Assembly (NCBI GenBank): GCA_026936335.1
Contig: JAPMXV010000044.1
Span: 124,001 to 188,000, forward strand
DNA length: 64,000 nucleotides
Source: Mantamonas sphyraenae
Taxonomy: Eukaryota; CRuMs; Mantamonadidae
Direction of reading: 5' to 3'
Shown here one piece after another: positions 19,491 through 34,000 of this stretch. How positions within the stretch are numbered: position 1 is the stretch's first letter; each line of letters starts with the position of its first letter. The notes beneath the pieces are model-generated. The model was not told where the DNA came from. It ran no database searches and worked only from the letters and a program-made list of their open reading frames with translations. A program made the position numbers and the translations under genes.

Positions 19491-21085
19491 ATGAGCATCA
19501 GCAAGAAGGCCTCCAAGAAAAAGTTCAACTCGTACCTCGTCAACGGCGTGCGCTTTGACATCACCAACGACTACGAGTTGGACAAGCCCATCGGCCAGGG
19601 AGCATACGGATTCGTCTGCTCCGCCTACAAGGGGGATGAAAAAGTCGCCATCAAGAAGGTTGGCAATGTGTTTGATCATCCCACAGACACCAAGCGCACT
19701 CTGCGCGAGCTCAAGATCATGAAGCATCTCGGCCAGCACGAAAACGTACGGTTTCCCGGCTCCTTTCCTTGGCCACTGCCCCACCCCTGTCCGCACGCCC
19801 TCCCGTCCTCCCACCTTGTTTCCTGCCTCCTGTTTCCCATGCCCCTCCACCCCTTCTCGCTGGGCTCTTGTCCACGTGGGCCCCGTTCGTTGAGCGATTC
19901 ACCCGGACTCCGGTGCGTTTTCCCCTCTTCGAAACGAAAACCGTCTGTTCCCTGACACCCAATTGCCCGCACGTCCCGTCGGCGCCGCACACGGCTGATG
20001 TTGGCAACACACTATCCACCTCTGCAGATCCTTGCCATCAAGGAGATCATGGAGCCGAAGAACAAGGACTCGTTCAAGGACATTTACATTGTCAGCGAGC
20101 TCATGGACACAGACCTGCACCAGATCATCATCAGCCCGCAGGAGCTCACCGACGACCACAACCAGTACTTTCTCTACCAGCTCCTCCGTGGCCTCAAGTA
20201 TCTTCACTCGGCACACGTCATGCATCGCGATCTCGTGCGTTTTTTTTTCTTTCTCGGCCACGTCTGTGTTTGCTCTCTTTCGATTTGGCCATTTCGCCTT
20301 TGCGCGCTCACACGTCCACACGTCACCCACCTGCACCCGCGACCCCCCACCACTGCCTCCCCCACTGCCGCCTGCTGCCGCCCATGCGCCCTACCACCAT
20401 ACAGAAACCTTCCAACTTGCTTGTGAACGGCAACTGCGACCTCAAGGTGTGCGACTTTGGCTTGGCCCGTGTGGCAAACCCCGAGGAGAACTACGACGGC
20501 TTCATGACAGAGTACGTGGCCACACGTTGGTACCGTGCGCCAGAGATCATGCTCTCGTGGCGCCAGTACACCAAGAGCATGGACATGTGGTCCGTGGGCT
20601 GCATCTTTGCCGAGCTGCTTGGCCGCAAGCCCCTGTTCCCTGGAAAGGACTACTTGGAGCAGATCGACCTCATCACCGATATCCTCGGCTCGCCCAGCGA
20701 GGAGGACATCGAGCAGATCACCAACGAAAAGGCACGTCGGTACATGCGCTCCCTTGACCAGAAGGACGGCGTGCCCTTTGAGGAGCTTTACCCGGACGCC
20801 AGCGAGCTCGCCATCGATCTCCTCTACAAGATGCTGACCTTCAACCCGGAGAAGAGGATAACCGTTGAAGAGGCACTGGCCCATCCCTACCTCGAGGCCC
20901 TCCACGACGAGGACGACGAGCCCGAGTGCTCGGTCGCCTTTGACTTTTCGTGGGAGAAGGGAGAGCTCACAAAGCCCATCCTGCGCGACCTTCTGTTTGG
21001 CGAGATGCTCGTGTACCATCCGGAGCTCCGCGACAAGCGCAAGAAGAGCAGCAGCAACAGTGGCAGCAGCAGCAGCCGAGAATGA
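19491..21085 (+). CDS. ERK-type mitogen-activated protein kinase (TEY)
   Basis: Exons 19491-19745, 20028-20234 and 20405-21085 give 1143 nt and 380 residues; both introns are phase 0, the second splitting HRDL from KPSN. All kinase motifs are present: [30 protein letters not shown], and the activation lip [15 protein letters not shown] with the ERK-type TEY. The C-terminal common docking site DEDDEPE followed by FDFSW is intact. It should phosphorylate Ser/Thr-Pro substrates downstream of a MAPK kinase. The N-terminus carries a short Lys-rich extension (KKASKKKF), and the C-terminus ends in Ser/Gly/Asn repeats. The start is 148 bp from the divergent NCKAP1 start. Confidence 0.95.
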
Positions 21086-21175
21086 CAGACACCACACACA
21101 CAACCAAACAAAATCTGCTGGATCTGCATCACCACCCTTCCATTTTTCCTTCTCCCGCACCCTCTCCTCCTGTTC

Positions 21176-22060
21176 TTACGCCACACTCAGCAACAGCGCC
21201 GTGCCTCGCTTGGTCCAGAAGCTCGGGTCCTTCGAGCCAGTCTTGAGATCCACATGCAGCATGAAGCTTGGTCGCTCGCGCGTGCCTGTGCGTACGGGGT
21301 AGATGTAGCAGGGGCAACTGTACAGACCCGTCTTGTTCACCAGGCCCTTGCGCTTGCCCTCCGTCACTGGCTTGTACGGACGGAAGTGAATCACAGGCAT
21401 CTCGCACATCAGCTCCAGCGTGTCCGGCTCGTCCAGGCAGTTGGAGCCCAGGTTCCACGTTGCTCCTTCCAGGTACAGCCCGCTCACGTAGGCACCGTCC
21501 TCCGGTTGCGAGCCGATCTCGCTCGGGTCCTGGTTCACAATGTTAAACTCCCACGACAGCAGGTCGATACTGTCCTCCATCTTGCGCGCATACTTCTGCT
21601 TCAGCGCCGTCAGGAAGCCCATCGGGAAAGTAAAACCGGCAAGCCAGAACACATTCGGCTCGCCCTTCAGTGCCCAGTTGGTCAGCTGGTCGATGCGCTG
21701 CTGCAGGTCCTTGACCCACGGAGCCAGTGTCTTGACGCTCAGGTAAGCAAAGCTCCACAGCGGCGGCACGCGTCCGTCGTTCAGGTACGCAAACACCTCG
21801 TCCAGCTCCTCTGACATCACCACCAGACCCTGGATACCCATGCGCAGGTCCACCAGCGACTTGCGCACCACACGCAGCAGCACGTTGTATCGGCCCATTT
21901 CCTGCAGGAGCACCACGTCCAATGGACTTCTCTCTTCCTGCTTCTGCTGCGCCTGCACCTCGTCCACACGGAAGTCTTCCGGCAGTGTCTGGAGGATATC
22001 CGACGCAACCTTGAACACCTTGTTCGCCACAGGATCGGTGCCTACTGACGGTCCGCCACC

Positions 22061-22093
<33 letters not shown>

Positions 22094-25000
22094 GCTGCTG
22101 CTTCCACTCGCTCCGCCTGCGTTGCTGCTCCCTGCGCCCGTCCCTGCAATGACCGTTACACCACCCAGCGCTCCTGCGGCTGACGGCGTCGACGGCACAC
22201 TCTGCGGCTGCAGCGACAGTACCGTGTCCAGCAACGTGCGCGTCTGCTGGATCTGCGATGCAATGTCTGCGTTGTCGTCCTGGCCAAACACCTGCGGACG
22301 GTCCACGCTCGGCAGCGTGTTGATGTACTCCAGGTACGAGCTCATCGGGCCGTCCTCCGGGATGTAGTACGTCACCAGGTCTTGGCACATGCGGTAGTTC
22401 ACCTGCTCAAGCGCTTCCTCGCAGAAGTACTCGTTCATGAACACGTGAAGCAGGCGACGGTCGTTGTCGTCCGTCACACGTCCACCGTACGTGTTGTCTC
22501 CAATCAGCTTCTTCAGCGCCATCCACGGCGTCTCTTCGTTCTCCTCCAGGTACAGGTGCAGGATGTTCTCCGAGATCTCAAAGTCGCTGTCGTTGAAGTC
22601 GTACATGATGTTCCAGCCCAACGACAGGAACTTCTTGCGCTCCAGCAGCACACTGTGGTAGAAGCACAACGCAAACAGCAGCTTCTTGTACACCTCCGGT
22701 TTGCTCGAGCTCTCAAACTTCTCCCGGTCCAGCGAGTTGTACAAACGCAACAGGTTCAGCTTCATGCCTCGCGGCGGCTCCGCCGTCATCTTGACGCTGT
22801 TCTGCAACACGCTGATCGGGAACTGTCGCGTCGGCTTCGACGACAGCCACAGGCGAAAGTCCGGATGCGGATCGCGTTCGCCGATGCTCGCCACCTCCTT
22901 CTCCAGCGTGTCCATGAAGCTGGTCATCAAGTGACAGTTGGCCAGGAACACCCAGTGGCCCATGCGGATGCCCGTGTCAATTGCCTTGAGCGCTGCCTTG
23001 GCCTGTCCCTCGCCCAGCGCAAGGCGTTCAAACCGCTCCTCCGTGTACTCCAGCTCCACGGCAAGGTGCTTCAGTGCGTTGGTCGGATCCACACCGGGCG
23101 ACAGCACAAAGATCATGGGCGACTCGGGACGGGACATCTCGTACGCTGCGCCAACGTCAAAGTTGGGCGGGTCCACGTACTGCTGGCCCAGGTTGGTCAC
23201 GATAAACTGCGTCACCGTGCTCACCACACGGTCCGGTCGCAGCACACGCACCAGAATCATGTGCTGCAGCTCTGTGCACTTGCGGCCCCATTCGCCAGGG
23301 AACGGCTTCTGCTCGGGCTCGTTGCTAAAGTACCACTCTCGCCAGTAGCGCGAGTTCTGCTCAAAGCTGCTCACCAGGTTGCGGAAGCCCGAAAGCTTCT
23401 CCAGCTCCACCAAGTCGTCCCACGCACGGTCAGGCAGCCATTCCTTGCACGGGTTGCGCTGTGTGTTCTCCAGCGCCACGCCACCCCGCAGGAAGAACAT
23501 GTACTCCTCCTCGTTGATCTTGTTCTGCTCCATCATGATCTTCACACACATCTGGAAGGCAAACAGCAGCTTGTGCTTGCCAAACAACGCACGGCACGTG
23601 TACTTGTACACACTCTGCGTATGGTAGATGTTCAACTCTCGCAGACGCACCTGGATGTCGTCGCTCTTGGGCGCGTTGCTGATGCTCTTTTCAAACAGGG
23701 CCACGTACGAGCCCAGCGAAAACTGGTACATCGGGTCTACCTGCGCCAGGTCCGTCAGCACAAAGAACAGGATCGACGAGCGCGTCGCCACGGGCAGATA
23801 CGCCTCACGAGCGCTGTCAATTTGCTTCTCTGTGCGTGTGCTGATCTCCAGTTGCTCCTTCACACTCTGTGCGGTGTTCTTACTGCTCTGCAGCGCCGTC
23901 AGAAGCACCTCGTCGTCAAGGAAGTGGCCCGACTCGGCCGTAATCAACAGCCGCAGGATTTCGTCTTCCAGCTCCTCCAGCTTCTTGTTGGCGGCAGCCA
24001 ACTGGCGCACAAGCATGTCTTTCTTCTCCTCCAGGTCGGGCTTCTCCTCCTTCACCACAATACCAAGCAGCTGCGCCTGCAGACCCGCCTGCTTCACCGC
24101 AAAGTTCACCAGAGTTGTCTTGGTCGAAATCTCCGGCGAGTAGTGCGGGTTTGCGAGCTTCGTCGTGATGTACAAGCGGAAGTCCGGGTTGTACGGAATG
24201 TCGTTTTCGCCCACGCGCATCACCCATGTCGTGCCCTGCTTGATCAGCGAGCGCGTCAGGATCGGGTCCAGCGATGCGTCCAGGTCGTCCAGCACGTTTT
24301 CCAGCAGCACAGGCGCGCCAAACTTGATGGCAGTCTCCATCGAGCGCAGCATGTCCTCCTGCTTCAGGTTGGTCACCATCAGTCGGTCGCCCTCCTTCTT
24401 CTTGATCCACTTGTTTGCCTGGCCCTGCGGGTCGATCATCAGTGGCCAGCGGTGGCAGTTGGTCACAATCACGCCATTGTCCGTCGAAAAGTCGTCCGAC
24501 GGCAGGCCCTGGATGTGCCACTCGCGCATCTCTGTTGGCGTCGACAGGAACTTGCCCACACTCAGCTTGTCACTGTACGGGATCTTTTGGTCTCGCAAGC
24601 TCCACATCCAGTTGTTTCGCACCAACTCTGTCCTGTACGACGATGTGAACGCACCGGCGTAGCTCAGGAACGCCTGTGCAATCATACTGTCGCCCACAAG
24701 AGTCGCCTGCTCCTGCGTAAATCGCTCAATCGATGCTTCCCAGCGAGTTCGCTCGTCCGCCAGGTTCGTCACAAGCTTCTCAGCACGCACCAGCTTGGTC
24801 TCCGTCTCTTCGGCGTCCTTGCGCAGCTTTTCGCGACGCGCCACACTCTCCTCGTACTTGGCCTTCAGCGACATCACCTTTTCCGTCGCTTCCTGCAACC
24901 TCGCCTTGCTCTCGCGCAACGACTCCTGCTTCTTGGCCAGCTCCTCCTCCAGAGCTGCCACGCGCAGGCGCTTCGGCGTCACCTTGCGGTACACCTGACC

Positions 25001-28000
25001 GTACTTGCGCATGGCAAACACCCAGTAGCACATCGAACGCGCCGCCACAGACACCTTGCCCACCTCCGCCGGCGTGAACATCTCGTCCTCGCAGATCTTT
25101 TCGATCTTGCGCAGCACCGAGTCGCTCATCGACGACTTGTCGAACGTCAGCAGGCGCTCCTTGAAGTTCGGGTCGTTCAGCTCCTTCTTTGCAGACGCCC
25201 ACGTAGTCTCCTTGCGGATGATAAGCATCACTGCCTTCATCACATGCTCCACAAGTGTCGGCGGGTTGTTGTACGCGCGAATCTCGGCCAGATCCTGCTT
25301 CGGCAGGCGCTGCAGCTCCTTCTCCGCGTTGCGGAACTCGGGCATTGCCTCCTCCAGATCTTGGTTGGCCGCCTCTGCCAACGCCTTCACCTGCTCCTCC
25401 TCCTTGGCAATCTTTTCCGACTCTGCACCCACCTGCTTGGCCTTTTCGTCGGCCGAGCGACGCTCGCCCACAATGATCACCAACAGGTTCTCACACTCCT
25501 CTTGCGACTTGGCCACCTTTTTCTTCTGCGCCTCCAGGTCCACCTTCATCTCGTGCACCTCTTCTTTGGTCTCCTCCAACCTGCTCAGACCGTTGCCCAA
25601 CTTGTCGATGCTCTGCTGGTACGAGTTGCGCTTTTCCAGCAACAGGTTGCGGTAGCCCTCCACAAGCTCCAAGTAGTGCGTCGGAGTGATGTAGTTGTGC
25701 CTGCGCAGCTCGCTGGCCATGCGCACACTCTGTGCGCCCGCCGTGCGATGCACCTTGACAAACATCTGAATGATTTGGTTCTTCATGTCCTGGGAGCCGA
25801 GGTCAAGATCATGCGTGAAGCGTTCTGCCACCTCAAACAATGCCTCGGTCGGCCAGTCGGAGAACCAGTCGATGGTCGTGTTGTTCACCAGCGCAGGGTA
25901 GTTGCGCACGCGGTTGCGGAACGAATTGCCGATCGGGCTCATGCACAACACCAGGTGCATGTTGAACACGGCGCGGTCAATAAAGAATTGAAACAGCGCG
26001 TCCGGCTGATCGGGCTTTCCTGCGGCCAACGCGTCCTCTCGCACCTGGTCGCGGATCTGCAACAGCTCGTCCTTCTCAAACAGAGACGGCACCTCGCCGC
26101 TGCTCAGCATGTTGTTGATGTCCTCCAAGAAGTCTTCCTGGATCTGCGACTCGCCCACAAGGAACACCGTGGGCACCTTTTCAACACCCGTCTTCAGGTA
26201 CAGCTTCTTCAGATCCTCGCGGAACTCGTTCAAGCGATACTGCTTGGTGATCTCGATGGTGAACAACGAACAGCCGGCCATGAACGAGGCGATGCGCGCA
26301 AGTGAACGCCTGCCCGAACCACCCACGCCAATCAGCAGCGCGTTGCCGCGAGGCTGGCGAAGGATGCGGTGGATGCGGCAGATGTGCTTGACTGCGTCGT
26401 CAAACAACACAAGGTCCAGCGGCGTCACATACGGCTCCACGTTGTACTCCTCCATCTTGTACTCGATCAACTCCTTCAGCGCCTCCATATCCGAAATCTC
26501 CTCGTACACAGGCACCTCTGTGATGCCCTCCTTCATAAAGTCGCCAAAGATGGGCGGCTCGCCGCTGCGGAACAGCTGCTTCCAGCCCATGTTGAAGGTG
26601 CTGATCAGACGGTCACTGAGCATCTTGTTGAACCACGCACGATCTGCGTCGTCGTTGAGGCGGTCGTGGAACACGCGGTAGCACTCGTGCACCCACAAGC
26701 GCAGGATGCTCTCACGCGAGTCGTAGTACTCTCGGTTGGCCAAAGCAAGGCCCTGGAACACCTTGCTCATGTCGCGCATGTTGAACACATAGTGCGACTT
26801 GCTCGGGATGGGGCGCATCTCCTTGATCACACTCTTGTACACATCCACGGTGGCCTCTGTCAGGGGCTCGGCCAGCGCGCGGATGTCCTCGTAGAAATCG
26901 CTCAGCTTCTGCTCCATGATCGATCCAAAGATACGACGCACCTGCGAGTCGTGCGGGAACGTGATGTTGATCAGGTTGAACTTGCTCTGCAGGCGCTGCG
27001 ACAGTTCGCTGCGTCCTCCACCCGGAGGGCCCATGGCCGCAAGCAGCTGCATTCCCTGGATGTACTTGGGCGCATGCTTCTCATGATCGTACCAGAATCC
27101 ATACTCCAGCCACTGACGCAACAGCTCCAGAGGGGGTTGTGCGCCGAATTCTTCCTTGGCTGGCATGTTCAAGTCGTCCACAAACGTCACCATACGCTTG
27201 CCGTTGTACGGCACGTACTTGTCCTTGGTGCGCTTTTCCACGCGCGACTCGATCAGGTCCACAATGCGTTCCACCGTCGTGCGTGCGCTAAAGTTCATGT
27301 TCAGCGACACAAAGCGCGAGTCCTCCAGCTGCGACAGCGCCGAGTTGATGATGGCCGTCTTGCCCACGCCCGTGTCACCCACCAGCAGCACGTGCTTCTG
27401 CGAGCGCACCAGTGCGTTGATCAGGAACGAGTAGCGGCGCGTGTCCACCGTCGGCACAAGAATCTTGTAGAACGGGATGTCCGAGCGGTAGCGCCAGTGC
27501 TTCAGCGTGTCTTCCCACTGGGCCCAGCCCTTCTGCACCGTGTCCACGTAGTACTCGTACACCGTCGTGCCCATTTTGGACGGGAATTGGCCATCAATGT
27601 CGCGCAGACACATGTCCATGCGCTTGCGGCCCTCGTCGTCCACCGAGCCACCCACACTCCAGATCAGCGAAAACAAGAACCACAGCTCGATCATGCGGTG
27701 GTAAAAATCCGGATCCTGAAGCGTCACGCCGTTCTCGGGCGTTGCCAGCGAGTCGAACAGCCTGCACAGCGACATCACCGCGTTGAGGTCGGTGATGGGC
27801 ACCAGCTCGTCACAGTTCTCCTTCTTGTACCGCAGAACAGGGGCCACCCACTTCTTCACCAGCTTGGCCAGCGTCTCGGCCATTTCCGTTTCCGTCTTGC
27901 TGGCCAACCAGCTGTCCACAAACGGCTGCCACCCGAGCATATCTGCGTCCAGATACACCATACCACAGCGCGACACCGTTGCCGGCGATGCCTGATTCAA

Positions 28001-31000
28001 ATCCTCGACCTCAAACAGAAGCGAGACCTGGTGCGGGATGTCGATACGCTCGCTGTTGGCCAGCGTCAGCACCTTGTTGTCGTCCAGGACACTGTTCATG
28101 GACTCAATCCACAGCGTATCCACAGGGCCGTCCAGAACCAGCCACTTTTGCTTTGGCGACGTGTCGTTGGACACGTCGGCCATGATCTGCGCCAGTGTGC
28201 CGTCCGTCCACTCGCGTGTGCGCTTGTCGTAGTCACCAAACAGCTGGCCACGGTCCATCGACTTGGGGTTCAGCGTGTGCACGACCACCTCCACAAACGG
28301 ATCCACGCCGGCCTCGGCCAAGCGCGTCATTGCGCCGGCCAATACACTCCACGTTGTCGTCTTGCCTCCACCCGACGGTCCGATCACCATCACACCGTGG
28401 CGTGTCTCCTTGGTGTCGTACAGCTGCACAATCCTGCTCATCAGATGATCGCTCTGCTGCAGGCCACGCTCCGCCATCTCCTCTTCGATGGCACTCTCCA
28501 GATCTGCATAGTTGTCGTCCACGAGCTCCACGTGCGGGAACAGGTCACCCAAGATGGCCTCAAACAGGGGCAAATCATCACCCACAAACTTGGGCATGTT
28601 CATCTTGCGCAACGCACGCATGAGCACGATCTCTTCGCTGGCGTCGCTCACGCGCTTCATGGCACCAGCCGCCGCAAGCACACTCTTGATGGCACGCAGA
28701 CCGAAATCGTAGTGGTTCTGCTTGCTCAGCTGCTGGCTTGCCAGCTGGTACAGCGTGGTGATCTTCTTGAACAGCAACGGTGCCGTGGTGAATCCTTCGG
28801 AAAACAGAGTGATCTGCACAATCTGTGACGCATCCGGCACCATCATGGCCACTGGGCGGAACAGACTCTTCAGGTTGTCTGGCAGCTCTGTGCGGCCCTT
28901 GTATCCCGGGTTCATGGTCACAAAGATACCGCAGGTCGGGTTCAGGTTGATGTCCCGGCCCTGGAAGTTGAAGCGGTGCTTGTTCTCCGCAATGGCACCC
29001 AGGATGTCGGTCATCTGTTGCGCCACCACCGACAACACTTCCGCCTCAATGCGGTTAAACTCATCCATGCACGACCACACGCCAGTCTGCGCCAGACCCG
29101 AAAACGTGCGGTCCATGGCCTTGCTATCCAGGCCCTCGGAGCAGTTGAACACAATCACATACTTGCCCAGCGCTTTGCCCAGATCCTTCACCGTCTCTGT
29201 TTTGCCCGTACCGGCGGGGCCTTGTGGCGACCCGCCACGCTTGAAGTGCAACGCCGTCGTCAGCGTCATGTAGCACCTGTCTGTAAGTGGCGTCACCACC
29301 AGGCGGCCACTGTTGCCCAGATACTCGTAGCCGTAGATGAACTGGGCGTTGGTCTGCTCCACAAAGCAGTCGTCCTGCACCTTGTCCCAGTAGAAGCGCA
29401 ACTGCGACAACCATTCGAAGCTGTTGGGCGACGTCGTGTTTGTCGCAATCATGCGCTGGATCACGTCGCGGCTATGCACCTCGATGGTCATCAGTGCGTT
29501 CAGCTTGGTGCGTGTCAGCTTGTCCAGTTGGCCTCGCACCATCGAGGCCAGGCTCTTGACGTAGCCCACCTGCTTGCGGCGCAGCTCACGCAGCGCGTGT
29601 CGCTCGCCCTTTTCGATTTCACGCAGGGCGCGTTCGCACTCGTGCGTCCAGCTGATCTGTCCGCTTGTGATCAGCAGCTGGCCGGCCCACTTTTCGATCC
29701 AGCGGTCGCGCGATGTCTTGCGCATGCTCGAGAAGCACTCGCTCAGAAGGCGACGGATTGTTGTGCGCATTGTGGCCTCCACCATGGACAGCCACATCTC
29801 CACAGGGCCCTCTGCAATCACAGGGTTCTCAAATGGCACGTACTCGCCCTCGGGCGAGTGCATCCCAAGCACCTCGTGGCTTGCGCGCCCATCCTTGCTC
29901 GCCGGGCTAAACTTGACTCGGTCGATGGCCGCAAAGCACTTTTTCAGGTGCGGCTGAACCGCTTCGGGGTCCTTGGCCTGACCAAGGATCTGCAGCAGCT
30001 CGCCGTCAGACAGGAAGTAGAAGCGAGGGAAGCGCTCGCGCTTGGTCTCCAGGTACTGGTCCAGCGCCTTTTGGATCTTCACCATCTTGTTCTCCATCTC
30101 CACGAGCATTTCAAACATGCCCTCGACGTGAGTGCCTCGCAGCGCGTTGCGGTCCTCCTTCACGATGCGGTTCATGATGGTGCGCCAGTTTGCGTTGACA
30201 GTCGCAAACGTAGCCGCCTCGGCTGGCAGTTGCTTGCGGATGTCCTCGCTCGTGCCAAAAATGTTCTCCAGGTACAGCCACTTGACCTGCACCTTGAGGA
30301 TCATCTCCACAGTCTCCAGGATGCGCGACAACGTGCGTTCCCACCGCTCCACCTTTTCCTCAAACGCCACATAGTAGCGCGAGGCCTTGAGCATGGACAG
30401 CGCAACCTGCGAGTCCTCCAGATCTTTGTACAGCTTGTCGGCGCTGGTGAGGCGGTAGTATTCGCGACCCGGGATGGGGGCCACCTCCAGCGTCTGCTCC
30501 TTCCACGTCGCCTCGATTTTGTTCAATTGGTCCTCCACGTCCAGTTCGTTGCGCGCATCGCTGGCCAACTGAGAAATCAGCTCGCTGTAGTTGTCCAGGC
30601 CCAGCGACAGGATGGACTCCAGGTTAAAGTCATCCGCCGTGGGGTCAAACGTCTTTTGCACCTCGTCCATGAGCGTCTCCCAATGCCTCTGGCGCAGCGC
30701 CTCTGTCTTCAGGTCGTTGATCAGCGGCATGGTCTTCTTGAACACGTCGACCCTTTCGCGGATGTAGATCCACACCTCCCAGTTCTTGATTTCGCGCAGA
30801 CGCATGATGCTGCGCATAAACTCGACGGCGCGGCCTTCCATGTCCTTCTCGTCCACCTCGCGGAACGTGGTGGTCTTCCACGACTCCCACGCCACGTTCC
30901 ATTCTTGCACAATCGTCCAGATCTGCCGCAGCAAGCCCAGCTCGCGCGCAGTCTGACCGATGTCCTTGAACGGCGGGTGTTCGATCTGAAAGATGGCCAG

Positions 31001-34000
31001 GCCGCGGCGGATGGCTGCGTCTTTGGCCTTCATCTCGTTGATCTGGTCCTCAAACGACTGGATGATGTCAAACGCCTGGCGCACGCTGACCACACTTTCA
31101 AACGGGCCGCGCACACTGAACTGCTTGCGCATCTCCTTGACCGAAGTCGTAAAGTTCTCCAAATCCTGCAGGAGCTCGACTTTGAAGCGCTCCTTGGAGC
31201 CCTCCAGCATGTGCTCGGTCTCGTCGAGCGTCTTTTTGAACTGCGTCCATTCAGAGCGGATGCCCGCGAGCAGCTCCATGTCCTCGGCCGCAGGGCTGAC
31301 GTCGAACTTTTGCAACGTCTTGTACTGGTCCTCCAGCGGCGCGAACTGCTTCTCCGTCTCGGGCATCTCTTTCTTGAGCTTGCGCAGCAGGTCGACACTC
31401 TCACCAAGCATGTCCAGCGACTCGGGCCGCTGGCTAAGCTGCTGGCTGTGCTTGACAAAGTCGTTGTGCAGCTTGTGCAGCTGTGTGCTTGCGTTGTCGC
31501 TGAGCAGCTCTGTAAACTTGGCTTGCCACTCGGTACAGTGCGCAATCAGGGCTTGCTTGAGCAGCGAGCAGTCGATGCGCATGAACGACAGCGACGTGAT
31601 GGTCTCGACAGTCTGAATTTCCTGCTGCAGTTCGCGGTAGCGCGAGATGTCTGTCTCAAAGGCGTCGAGCGGGCGGTCGGCCAGGGCGTAGCGTCGGATG
31701 AACGCGCGCTTGTTGAGATCCCAAATTTGCTTGTACTTGTCCCAGTCCTTCTTGTAGCCGTCCAGTTTGTGGACGTTGCTCTTCATGCCCTTGCTGATGT
31801 TGATGTTGATCTTGACGATGTCCATCTCCTCCTCGACAATGATCGCGTAGAAGCTCTTGCGGGACACCTCGGGCTCGGCCGTTTGCTCCACGTCTGCGTC
31901 TGCGCCTCCTGAGACGGCGGAACGAGGCGACGAGGGCGCGTCTTCACTGCTGGAGGAGGACGAGGACGAAGATGACGGCTTGAGGGTGTTGCTTGTGGGA
32001 CCGGCGTCCGCAGAGGCGGAGGCCTCGTCGCCGTTGTTGGCCTCGCCGTCGCTGTCGTGTGTGTCGTCCTGCGGGTCGCTGAAGCTGCCGGGCATGGTGC
32101 GTGTCTGGTACACCCCGAGGGTGTCTGTGAGGCGAGGCACGACTTTGACCACAGTGATCATCTCTTGAGAGATCTGCTCGACGGTTGCGGTGAGTTTGTC
32201 GAAACTGGGCGAAAAGTCGACCTTGCCTTCGAGGACCACGTTGACGGTGAAGAGGGGAATAGGAGCGGTCTTGCCGTCGCCAATGATGGCACGCGAGATC
32301 TCTTGCAGCGAGCGCTTGACGGTGAGGGTGAGGGCCTCCTTGACGAGCTCGTCGATCTTCTCGGTGGTGGAAGCCCACTCGCGTTGGACGACGTCGGAGC
32401 CGTCCTTAAAGACCTCGTAGGCGTTGTTCATGATGCTTGTGATCTGCGCGTGCATGTCTTCGAGCTTCTTGCGGCAGCGCTCGCGGTGCTTGTGCTGGAG
32501 CTCCACAAAGGCGTCGACCTCGTAGACACGCTTCTTCTCGATGCTCACGAGGGTCATCTCGGAGATCTGGGTGCAAATTTGATACACCTGGTCATACGCA
32601 TCCTTGTAGTCTGTGACGAGGCGGTTGACCTCGCGGCAGTTGCGGCGGCATTCTTTGACAAAGTACTCAACCAGTTCTTGCTGGACCCAGGTGTGCTTGG
32701 TGAGGCCCGGCAGGATCTTCTTGTCGAGGCTGTGGATACGGTCGGAGAACAGGCGAGAGTCGTCCTCAGCCTCGAGGGACTCGATGATGCTGTTGTAGTC
32801 GCGCACGACAAGGAGGACGTTTTCGCGCAGGACGCGCAGCGACTCGCGGTTGTTGTACAGGTCGAGGATCTGGGAGCTGATCTCAAACAACGAGAGCTTC
32901 TCCCAATACTGCACCTCGTGGAAGAGGCGCATGAGGCTCTTGTCAAAGTTGTTCTCGAGGAGGCCGTTGCGTTTGCGCATCAGCGAGTTTTCCAGGCGGC
33001 GGTCGGACTTTGTGTCGTGCACCATGGCCTGCTGCTCCCACACCTCGAAGCAATAGGTCTTGATGTAGGTCTGCAGGCTGTCCTGGAGGGTATGGTACAT
33101 GGCGCGGACGTCGACGGAGGCTTCGGGCACGCTGGGCAGAAAGGTGCTCTTGTCGAGGAGGTCGAAGGACTCCTCGATGCGGTCTGCGAGAGAGAGGGCC
33201 CAGATTGCGGCGCCTGCGTAGCGCGGGTGGCTGGGCTGGATGGGCGGGTTGTTGCGTCCGCGGTCAAACTCGGCCGAGACGAGCTCGAGGTCGGCCTGGA
33301 ACATCTTCCACGTCTTTGTGGTCTGGGAGACGATTGCGCGGCGGATGTCCTTCCTGCGTGCAAGGTACTCAAAGACCTCAAGCATCTCGACGGCGGCAGC
33401 GACGTTGCTGACGGATGAAAAGGCGGTTGTGATGACGTTCTTCATCATGACCTCGAGTTCCTTGATGCCAGCCTTGAAGCTGTTGAAGTCGTCGTGCCAC
33501 TTGGTGGCTTTGACGTCAAGGATGTCGTAGGGGAGGTTGCGCAGGTTGCCGATGAGGCGATAGAAGGAGGCCTCGATGTCGTACAGTCCCTTTGCGATGT
33601 CGGGGCCCTTGGAGCCGCCAAAGGCAGGCAGCTGCATGGGCTCGGAGCCGCCCATCTTGCGCGCAAACTGGACTTGTCCTTCGCACACCTCCATGAGGTC
33701 ACGGCAGCGCTGGACAAAGGCGTTGATCTGCGCAAAGATGCTGCTGTTCTGGTCCTTAAAGTCCCACTTGCGCTCGCCCTGTCGGTTGTCGAGACCCTTT
33801 GCGGTGCGCTCAAAAATGACTTTCCACTGCTCGCCGCAATGGATGGACTGCTGGAGGACCGAGATGGACTCCTGGACGTTCCCGTCAAAGATCTCGTCGA
33901 GAGAGATTGCGGCGCAGCAGCGGTTGATGATTTCGTTGCTGACCTTGCGGAGGAGGCCCGTGAGGCGCTCGGATGTGTTGTAGTGTGCAGAAATGCCCCA

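Noticed and set aside
22382-31912. Three very long plus-strand open frames (1307, 819 and 978 codons) opposite the dynein gene
   Set aside because: All lie in one frame antisense to the dynein coding exon and are His/Leu/Arg/Gln rich without motifs. They follow from GC-rich codon use in the dynein, not from a second gene.
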